A stretch of DNA of 5,537 bases from Candidatus Aenigmatarchaeota archaeon (GTDB lineage: Archaea; Aenigmatarchaeota; Aenigmatarchaeia; QMZP01): the NCBI GenBank assembly GCA_016202725.1, contig JACQOD010000078.1, forward strand, positions 1 through 5,537. The letters are read 5' to 3'. Numbering within the stretch: the first letter of the stretch is position 1; every line of letters starts with the position of its first letter. A program made the translations under genes and the position numbers. The notes under the pieces are model-generated. The model was given only the letters and a program-made list of their open reading frames with translations. It searched no databases and was not told the origin of the DNA. Below, piece by piece: positions 1-4,838 of this stretch.

Positions 1-2
1 CA

Positions 3-98
3 TATTCCCCAACGGCAATGCCCTGCCGGCAGGAGCACTGGACGTTCAACCCAACCAACTACCCAAAGGCGCTATTCCTGGCGGGGCCCGGGGGATGA
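3..98 (+). CDS. Possible C-terminal tail of a GC-rich gene (5' end outside window)
   Basis: This frame is open from the window edge to a TGA at 96-98 and would encode about 31 residues ending in FLAGPGG. Of the three forward frames it has the highest share of G or C at third codon positions, which matches the GC-rich genes in the middle of the window and contrasts with the AT-rich DNA that starts around 110. No motif is recognisable. Another forward frame is also open here, so the call rests only on codon composition. If real, it marks the end of core-type DNA before the AT-rich NYN region. Confidence 0.25.
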   Translation, partial: YSPTAMPCRQEHWTFNPTNYPKALFLAGPGG

Positions 99-116
99 GC
101 GCTCCCCAACCCACCA

Positions 117-124
117 ATTTAAAT
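117..124 (+). promoter_or_regulatory. Candidate archaeal TATA box upstream of the NYN gene
   Basis: ATTTAAAT is the same 8-mer found in the promoter at 3665-3672. A transcript starting about 25 bp downstream would begin near 145 and run through the hairpin at 158-180 before reaching the NYN reading frame at 181. Unlike the other promoters here, no start codon sits at the leaderless position. An ATG at 151 is slightly too far away and is followed by in-frame TAG codons. The box is palindromic, so strand is assigned from the neighbouring gene. Confidence 0.45.
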
Positions 125-157
125 ACCTGTTCGATAAAGTATTCTTCAATATGCTCG

Positions 158-180
158 CTATCGGTACTTAGTGCCGATAG
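158..180. repeat. 23-nt hairpin/palindrome at the NYN gene start
   Basis: CTATCGG (158-164) and CCGATAG (174-180) are perfect inverted repeats. The inner bases extend the stem to about ten pairs, including one G-T wobble at 165/173, around a three-base TTA loop. The right arm ends on the TAG stop (178-180) directly before the first residue of the NYN domain frame, and a second in-frame TAG (169-171) lies in the loop and right arm. It could be an operator, a translational control hairpin, or the trace of a rearrangement that removed the start codon. Confidence 0.6.
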
Positions 181-276
181 GCAATCTATTATCTTTCCTA
201 TTTAGACAATGGACACTTTAAAAGAGTAGTATCAGCAACACCTGCGGGAATTGACTTTGAAAAATTTTCGAAATGG

Positions 277-732
277 TTGTGTGAAAAAACCAGTTCGGAA
301 TGGTACAGAACATATTTTTACGATTGTATGCCTCACCAAAGCAACCCACCGACACCTGAAGAGAGGGATAGATTTTCAAGAATGGACAAATTTATCTATG
401 CAATTAAAAAATCGCCTCGATTTCAAGTAAGGCTGGGAAAACTTATCAAGTTGCCTGACGGCAGCTTCAAACAAAAAGGTGTGGATATACTACTCAGCAT
501 TGATTTGTTGAAACTAAGCTTAAGGAGAGATGTGCAAAAAATAATTCTTGTGGCCTGCGATAGCGATTTTGTTCCCGCCGTACAAGAAGCAAAAAATGAA
601 GGGCTAATAGTCTATGCTTGTTTTTCAAGGATTACGGGCACCGGAATACACGATGAACTTCATAGCATTTGCGATGATAGAATAGAGCTAACTGCAGACA
701 TTCTAAGTAAAATGTCAAGATCGAGCACGTGA
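277..732 (+). CDS. NYN-domain (PIN-like) nuclease-type protein, uncertain start
   Basis: The protein resembles NYN-domain proteins (LabA/DUF88-like), a PIN-fold group of predicted metal-dependent ribonucleases. Visible family marks, counted from the TTG at 277, are YFYDCMP (14-20), PPTPEER (24-30), a KGVD motif with Asp70, the acidic ACDSDFVPA stretch with Asp95 and Asp97, and a C-terminal HDELHSICDDRIEL block. TTG is the first usual start, but the domain clearly begins earlier. The same frame is open from 181, and its 32 extra codons encode the first strand and the conserved Asp (LDNG, Asp at 205-207) followed by GIDFEKFS. No ATG, GTG or TTG lies between the TAG at 178 and 277. Translation may therefore start at a rare codon such as ATC 184, or the start may be mutated. 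The gene is AT-rich compared with argF downstream and is probably acquired. No RNA target or partner can be inferred. Confidence 0.75.
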   Translation: MCEKTSSEWYRTYFYDCMPHQSNPPTPEERDRFSRMDKFIYAIKKSPRFQVRLGKLIKLPDGSFKQKGVDILLSIDLLKLSLRRDVQKIILVACDSDFVPAVQEAKNEGLIVYACFSRITGTGIHDELHSICDDRIELTADILSKMSRSST

Positions 733-777
733 AGTCGTTCTTGACCGTTTAAGTGCAAAGCCATCCCTCCAAGGCCC

Positions 778-785
778 AATATAAG
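778..785 (+). promoter_or_regulatory. TATA box of argF
   Basis: AATATAAG lies in otherwise GC-rich DNA. Its centre is 24.5 bp from the GTG at 806 and 27.5 bp from the ATG at 809, the usual archaeal distance from TATA box to transcription start. No Shine-Dalgarno sequence is seen before the gene. This supports a leaderless argF transcript made independently of the NYN gene that ends at 732. Confidence 0.6.
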
Positions 786-805
786 CGCGCCCGCAGAAGA
801 ATCTA

Positions 806-1726
806 GTGATGCTGTCCGGGAGCGACTTCCTGAGCGTGCAGGACTTGGAGAAGCGGGAGGTCCTGGAACTCTTCCGTAGGGCCGCGGCCTTCAAGCGGAA
901 GCCCTTGGGGACGTGCCTGCGGCACAAGACCATCGCCATGCTCTTCGCGAAGCCGTCGACCCGGACCCGGGTTTCGTTCGAGGTGGCGATTTCCCACCTG
1001 GGAGGCAGGGACATCTACCTTTCCGCAGGGGATTTGCAGGTCTCCCGCGGGGAGAGTTTGGGCGACACCGCGCGCGTGCTCTCCCGCTACGTGGACGGTA
1101 TCGTGGCCCGCCTGTTCAAGCACGAGGACCTCCTGGCCTTGGCAGAGTACGCCGCCATCCCGGTGATCAACGGCCTCACCGACCTTCTTCATCCCTGCCA
1201 GGCCCTGGCCGACCTCTTCACCATCCAGGAAACCTTCCGCAAGCTGCGGGGCATCCGCGTGGCCTACATCGGGGACGGCAACAACAACGTCACCCACTCG
1301 CTCATGCACGCCTGCACCCTCCTGGGGGTGGACCTCACCATAGCCTGCCCGGACGGCTACCAGCCCCTGGAACGGGTCAGCAGGGAGGCGCTCCAGAATG
1401 CCCGCTCTTCAGGAGCAGAGCTCCGGATCGTGCAGGATCCCCGCGAGGCCGTGAAGGGTGCGGACGTGGTCTACACCGACACCTGGGTCTCGATGGGCGA
1501 GGAAGCTGAAGCCAGGGAGCGCGAGCAGGCCTTCCGCGGCTACCAGGTCAACTCCCGGCTGCTGGGCTACGCCCGGAAGCAGGTCAAGGTCATGCACGAC
1601 CTGCCCGCCCACCGGGGGAAAGAAATCACCTCAGAGGTCATGGACGGGCCCGCCTCCCTCATCTTCCAGCAGGCCGAGAACCGCCTCCATGTGGAGAAGG
1701 CCTTGCTGTCCCTCATCTATGGGTGA
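806..1726 (+). CDS. argF: Ornithine carbamoyltransferase
   Basis: The enzyme transfers the carbamoyl group of carbamoyl phosphate to ornithine, giving citrulline in cytosolic arginine synthesis. Its 306 residues match the family's usual length. The carbamoyl-phosphate site FAKPSTRTR (about 47-55) is intact, as are HPCQ (129-132), the TDTW segment (225-228) and the SMG loop (229-231) that identifies ornithine rather than aspartate carbamoyltransferases. The C-terminal motif reads HDLPAHRG (264-271), so Asp265 stands where the family usually has the ornithine-site Cys of HCLP. Starts at GTG 806 and ATG 809 are adjacent, and the TATA box at 778-785 fits leaderless translation from either. The gene is GC-rich like the centre of the window. 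No other arginine gene is visible nearby. Another transcarbamoylase specificity is possible because of the Asp, but the rest of the sequence favours ornithine. Confidence 0.93.
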   Translation: MMLSGSDFLSVQDLEKREVLELFRRAAAFKRKPLGTCLRHKTIAMLFAKPSTRTRVSFEVAISHLGGRDIYLSAGDLQVSRGESLGDTARVLSRYVDGIVARLFKHEDLLALAEYAAIPVINGLTDLLHPCQALADLFTIQETFRKLRGIRVAYIGDGNNNVTHSLMHACTLLGVDLTIACPDGYQPLERVSREALQNARSSGAELRIVQDPREAVKGADVVYTDTWVSMGEEAEAREREQAFRGYQVNSRLLGYARKQVKVMHDLPAHRGKEITSEVMDGPASLIFQQAENRLHVEKALLSLIYG

Positions 1727-1937
1727 ACCCCCTCGGGTGGTGTGAAACCATTGGCGGGACCTGCGGGAAGGGGAAGCGATGTTACGGCCTCGGCATCCTG
1801 GCAACGGAGCGCTGAAAGGACGACGTGTGGAGCTGGTTGGGAGGCATCTTGAGGATGCGTGCGGGGTGGCGGTCCTGCCAACAACGGGGAACGCTGCGAC
1901 CGCTAGGGCAGGGGTGAATCCCCACACGACCACGCAC
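1727..1937. other. Convergent intergenic region with RNA-like inverted repeats
   Basis: These 211 bases between argF (+) and the 89-residue gene (-) hold no convincing gene but contain several complementary segments. GCATC/GATGC (1844-1848 with 1854-1858) forms a hairpin with a five-base loop. GCGGTC (1869-1874) pairs with GACCGC (1898-1903), and CTGCC (1875-1879) pairs with GGCAG (1907-1911). Those two pairings cross, as in a pseudoknot. GGGG/CCCC (1911-1914 with 1920-1923) encloses TGAAT. This could be a small structured RNA or the 3' ends of the two convergent transcripts. No TATA box, T-run terminator or tRNA is seen, and the strand cannot be assigned. Confidence 0.35.
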
Positions 1938-2207
1938 CTACCGGTCGCCCGCCGCCGACCGGAGCCGGGAAAGGGAAGACTCGTACTCCTGCCAGTCGAA
2001 GAACCCGCTTCGGGTAGCCTCGCCGAGGGCGGCATCGGCGAGCGGCAGCAAGTGCGCCACTTCACGAGCCGAGAGGGGCCAGTCCTTGTACACGATGTCG
2101 AACGTGTCAGGCAGCGGGGGATAGTCCCCGGGGAGGCAGACCCGCACGTCGTAGCGGCGCACGCCAGCCCCCCGGTTCTCCCCGACGATGATGATCTGCT
2201 GCTCCAT
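1938..2207 (-). CDS. Small conserved-looking protein of unknown function (89 aa)
   Basis: I do not recognise a family. The protein starts MEQQIIIVGENRG, suggesting a hydrophobic first strand. It then shows a second possible strand (YDVRVCLPG), a segment reading FDIVYKDWPL, a helix-like stretch (about 45-63) and an aromatic segment GFFDWQEYESSL. There is no signal peptide, membrane segment or metal motif. Third codon positions are strongly G/C, which supports real coding. ATG 2207 is chosen because the recognisable fold begins there and a purine-rich GTGAGG lies about nine bases upstream. An in-frame ATG at 2285 would add 26 low-complexity residues. It follows the HPr-oxidoreductase gene by 84 bp on the same strand and is probably co-transcribed, so it may be a partner of that enzyme. 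This is inference from position only. Confidence 0.65.
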   Translation of the reverse strand: MEQQIIIVGENRGAGVRRYDVRVCLPGDYPPLPDTFDIVYKDWPLSAREVAHLLPLADAALGEATRSGFFDWQEYESSLSRLRSAAGDR

Positions 2208-2291
2208 ACCCTCTGCCCTCACGCTGCACGCTTCCCCGGAGGCATGCGGCTGCGACCGCCGGTGCCCTGCGGGGCCCCCTGTCATCCACCC

Positions 2292-3644
2292 TCACGCGGC
2301 CCGCTTTCCGCCGTCAAAATCCTGCCGGGATCCCCGAGGCCCGTCCTGGCCCCTGGCATACGCCATCCAGATGGGGGAGAGCGCCTTCCCCGCCTTCTCA
2401 AGATCCAGCAGGGGAGGGCCCTCCAGGACGTCGTCCAGGAAGGCGAGATGCGTCAGGTCAGGGTAGCGGGACACGTCCTGCCGGTAGCGAACCTCACCGC
2501 TGCGCAGGGGCGTGACGCGGATTTCAGGGCGCGCGAAGTCCAGTTCCAGCGCGCCATCCTCCCCCTCCACGCGCAGGACCTTCTCGGTCGCCGCAGCGCC
2601 TTTCGCCACCCGGAGGGTCACCGGGATTTCCCTGCCCTCCTTCGTGCGGGCGCGGTAGGCTGCAACGGCCCCGCTCTCCTCGGGGAACCTCCCCCCGTAG
2701 AGATCGAAGCGGTGCAGGTCCTCACAGCCGAGGAATTCGACGCCGAAGAGGGCCGTAGCCAGGTTGGTGAGGTGGCTTCCCAAGTCCATGAGTACGCCGC
2801 CCCCCGCCTGGGGGGTGAGCCTCCAGGAAGCCCGCTCCCCGCCGGGCAGGCGGTCCTTTCCCCGCTCCTCGCACAGCACGCCGTGCAGGCCGGTGATCTG
2901 CTGCCCCTGCAGGAAGTCCGGTTGATCCCGCGCGAACTGGGCTGCGGGCTTGTAAAGGTAGTGGTCGAACGGGAACACCAGGCCATCCCGGCCCTTTGCC
3001 TGCTTGCGGAGGAGGGCAAAGTCCTCCGGATATGGCGCCAGCGGCTTGTCGGTCATGGCGATGGCGCCGTTGCGGATGGCCCCGAGGGTGTGCTCCGGAT
3101 GCAGCCACGGCGGGCTGCCCACGTACACCACGTGCGCCTGGCGGTAGAAGGAGTCTGGAACATCCCCGTCCCCGATGGCCAGGTAGCGGCCCTCCGGGAC
3201 TCCCGCCGCTGCCAAGGCCGCTGCGGCGCGGGGCGACCGGGAGGCCACCCCGACGATTTCGACGAAGGGGTGGTCCCGCAGAGGGCGGAGCAGCCCCCGC
3301 GAGGCGTCGTCCCCGAGGCCAACCACGGCGAGCCGCAGGCGGATATCCACCACGCGCGAGGCCAGCCTGCCCTCCCGGTCCTCCAGGGACCGGGCGTATG
3401 CCCGCGCAGCCTCCTCGTAGCCGGGGCGGTTCATGTCCACCTGCACCGCCAGTTCGTCCCCGTAGCGCGCGCGCAGCCCCATGAGCTCCAGGGAAGAGCG
3501 CGCATTGGCCTCCCGGCCGGCAGCCAGCACCCGGAGGGCGTGCGGGTAGCCCCTGGCTTCGCGCGCGAGCGCCTGCGCCGGGGTGAGGTGCAGGCCGGGG
3601 GAGATCCCGAGGACCGTCGGGACAGTATACCATGGGCCTTCCAT
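2292..3644 (-). CDS. HPr-like domain fused to Gfo/Idh/MocA-family oxidoreductase
   Basis: Residues about 100-430 are a NAD(P)-dependent Gfo/Idh/MocA-type sugar oxidoreductase. Visible marks are the Rossmann loop GLGDD (109-113, third glycine replaced by Ala114), TDKPLA (198-203, the EKP motif with Lys200), and GGGVLMDLGSHLTNL (281-295, Asp287 and His291). DHYLYK (227-232) recalls the DHYLGK active-site motif of glucose-6-phosphate dehydrogenase. Residues about 8-92 are an HPr-like fold, the phosphocarrier of the PTS sugar system. GLHLTPA (17-23) matches GLHxRPA with the phosphorylatable His at 19, REARG (28-32) matches KEAKG, and NARSSLELMGL (47-57) matches the Ser46 region, with Ser50 exactly 31 residues after His19 as in HPr. 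Thr21 replaces Arg17. At 450 residues it is longer than usual for the family because of this domain. ATG 3644 is supported by the promoter at 3665-3672. The substrate is unknown, and no other PTS gene is in view. Confidence 0.85.
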   Translation of the reverse strand: MEGPWYTVPTVLGISPGLHLTPAQALAREARGYPHALRVLAAGREANARSSLELMGLRARYGDELAVQVDMNRPGYEEAARAYARSLEDREGRLASRVVDIRLRLAVVGLGDDASRGLLRPLRDHPFVEIVGVASRSPRAAAALAAAGVPEGRYLAIGDGDVPDSFYRQAHVVYVGSPPWLHPEHTLGAIRNGAIAMTDKPLAPYPEDFALLRKQAKGRDGLVFPFDHYLYKPAAQFARDQPDFLQGQQITGLHGVLCEERGKDRLPGGERASWRLTPQAGGGVLMDLGSHLTNLATALFGVEFLGCEDLHRFDLYGGRFPEESGAVAAYRARTKEGREIPVTLRVAKGAAATEKVLRVEGEDGALELDFARPEIRVTPLRSGEVRYRQDVSRYPDLTHLAFLDDVLEGPPLLDLEKAGKALSPIWMAYARGQDGPRGSRQDFDGGKRAA

Positions 3645-3664
3645 GGAGAGGCGATGCCACTAGT

Positions 3665-3672
3665 ATTTAAAT
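3665..3672. promoter_or_regulatory. Shared bidirectional TATA box of the divergent gene pair
   Basis: ATTTAAAT is a perfect palindrome, so it reads as a TATA box on both strands. Its centre (3668.5) is 24.5 bp from the first base of the oxidoreductase ATG (3644, minus strand) and 24.5 bp from the first base of the AbrB-PhoU ATG (3693, plus strand). Both genes should give leaderless transcripts from one box, and no second AT-rich box lies in the 48-bp gap. If the AbrB-PhoU protein binds here, it would control both genes, including its own. Confidence 0.75.
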
Positions 3673-3692
3673 CCCTTCCCAATAGTCCCTCT

Positions 3693-4685
3693 ATGGGCGC
3701 TAGTAAGAATAGTATTCCAGCCCCTGCGCAGCCCCGACCGAGGGCGGAGGCGCACAGCCGGCGCAAGGTAATCCGCCAGGGGAACGACACCCTCACCCTG
3801 ACCCTCCCCCGGAAGTGGACCTCCCAGATGGGCATCCGGGGAGGGGACGAGCTGGACGTGGAGGAGCGCGGCCCGGTCCTCACGGTCACCGCCCACGGGA
3901 CCCCGGGCATGGAAACCGTGCGGATTGACGCGGAAGAGGCGGGCGTCCTCTTCAAGCGCATCCTGACGTACTTGTACCGCACCGGCTACGACGAGGTCAT
4001 GGTGACCTTCCGGGCCCCGGGCGTGGTGAACAGGATCCAGGACATCATCGCCCACACGCTCATGGGCTTCGAGATCGTGGCGCAGGGGCCCGGCTACTGC
4101 GTCATCCGCAACATCTCGGTGCCGGTGGAGGCGGAGCTGGACTCCCTGCTGCGGCGGACCTTCCTGCTCCTGCAGTCCATGGCCGAGGGGGTGAACACGC
4201 AGCTTGCGCACCCGGAGGCCCTCCAGGACCTCCGCAGGCTGGAGGACACCAACAACAAGTTCACCACCATCTGCCGGCGCATCCTCGTGACCCGCGGGTA
4301 CAGGGATCCCCTGCAGACCGCGCGGGTCTACTCCCTGACCACGGACCTGGAGCTGCTGGCGGACGAGTACAAGTACCTCATCGACTACGCCATCCAGCAG
4401 AAGGGGATATCCCCGTCCCCGCCCGTGCTTGCCTACCTCCAGGACGTCGGCAGGATGGCCACGAAGCTCTACGACCTGCTGTTCTCCTTCTCGCTCCCGG
4501 GCGCGCTCGAGGGCTACCAGCAGCGGAAGGACCTCATTGACCGCGGGCTGCGCCTCCTGCCGACCAAGACCGGCGACAATGTCGTGGTGGTCCACTACGC
4601 CCTGCGGATCGCCCACATCGGCTTCAACATCATGTGCCACTGCCTTGCCGTGAACTACCCCCGCCACGGACTGGGGAAGGCGTGA
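3693..4685 (+). CDS. AbrB-domain/PhoU-domain regulator (phosphate uptake regulator family)
   Basis: The 330-residue protein has an AbrB/SpoVT-type DNA-binding domain at about 22-66 (SRRKVIRQGNDTLTLTLPRKW, then MGIRGGDELDV) followed by a helical PhoU-like region (about 75-320). The PhoU region carries acidic and asparagine-rich helix turns such as LEDTNNKF (183-190) and LLADEYKY (221-228). Proteins of this build are common in archaea, where they are annotated as phosphate uptake regulators and probably act as cytosolic DNA-binding sensors. No phosphate transporter gene is in view. The first about 21 residues (PAPAQPRPRAEA region) look disordered. ATG 3693 is chosen because the TATA box at 3665-3672 lies 24.5 bp upstream. 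The in-frame ATG at 3654 would lie upstream of that box. The divergent neighbour is the HPr-oxidoreductase gene, its most likely target besides itself. Confidence 0.88.
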   Translation: MGASKNSIPAPAQPRPRAEAHSRRKVIRQGNDTLTLTLPRKWTSQMGIRGGDELDVEERGPVLTVTAHGTPGMETVRIDAEEAGVLFKRILTYLYRTGYDEVMVTFRAPGVVNRIQDIIAHTLMGFEIVAQGPGYCVIRNISVPVEAELDSLLRRTFLLLQSMAEGVNTQLAHPEALQDLRRLEDTNNKFTTICRRILVTRGYRDPLQTARVYSLTTDLELLADEYKYLIDYAIQQKGISPSPPVLAYLQDVGRMATKLYDLLFSFSLPGALEGYQQRKDLIDRGLRLLPTKTGDNVVVVHYALRIAHIGFNIMCHCLAVNYPRHGLGKA

Positions 4686-4769
4686 AGCCAGGAAGGGGGA
4701 TTGGGAAGAGCGATTGACCTTCAGCTTAGAGTCCGTACGAAAACTCATACGCTTCTCAGAAGGGGATGT

Positions 4770-4815
4770 GCGGAGAACTCGCGCCTGCACTGCTTCGCAC
4801 GCGGGTCGTCTCCGC
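4770..4815. repeat. 46-nt imperfect hairpin between convergent genes
   Basis: The outer stem is GCGGAGA (4770-4776) with TCTCCGC (4809-4815). The inner stem is CGCG (4780-4783) with CGCG (4800-4803), a two-base CC bulge, then TGC (4786-4788) with GCA (4797-4799) around an eight-base loop. It lies in the 153-bp gap after the AbrB-PhoU gene (ends 4685) and before the end of the convergent PLD gene (4839), at the change from GC-rich to AT-rich DNA. It could stop or stabilise either transcript, or be a small RNA. The rest of the gap shows nothing recognisable. Confidence 0.45.
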
Positions 4816-4838
4816 CAGCAGAGTATTCGTATAGGCTC

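Noticed and set aside
22..33. 12-bp palindrome CCTGCCGGCAGG
   Set aside because: Short GC-rich palindromes are expected in this DNA, and it lies in possible coding sequence without regulatory context.
95..205. Plus-strand ORF of 36 codons from ATG 95 overlapping the NYN frame, as a possible frameshift lead-in
   Set aside because: No slippery sequence at the overlap, no recognisable protein, and it starts upstream of the candidate TATA box.
803..1309. Minus-strand open frame across argF
   Set aside because: Shadow of argF in GC-rich DNA, with no recognisable domain, while argF on the plus strand has all family motifs.
1777..1840. Faint likeness to the 5' region of archaeal 23S rRNA (GGCCTCGGC, then TGAAAGGACGACGTG)
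   Set aside because: Only short words match and spacing differs, with no continuation into conserved rRNA sequence.
1844..1923. Group II intron or tRNA
   Set aside because: No reverse transcriptase, no domain V, and no cloverleaf or T-loop consensus. The GGGG-TGAAT-CCCC hairpin lacks the TTC core of a T-arm.
1779..3692. Very long plus-strand open frame running into the AbrB-PhoU gene, which would give a 968-residue protein
   Set aside because: The first two thirds are low-complexity, Pro/Arg/Gly-rich and antisense to the clear oxidoreductase and 89-residue genes. The recognisable AbrB domain starts only after 3693, just downstream of a TATA box.
3660..4790. Long minus-strand open frame across the AbrB-PhoU gene
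   Set aside because: It is antisense to a clear gene, rich in His, Val and Gly as expected of a shadow frame, and has no domain.
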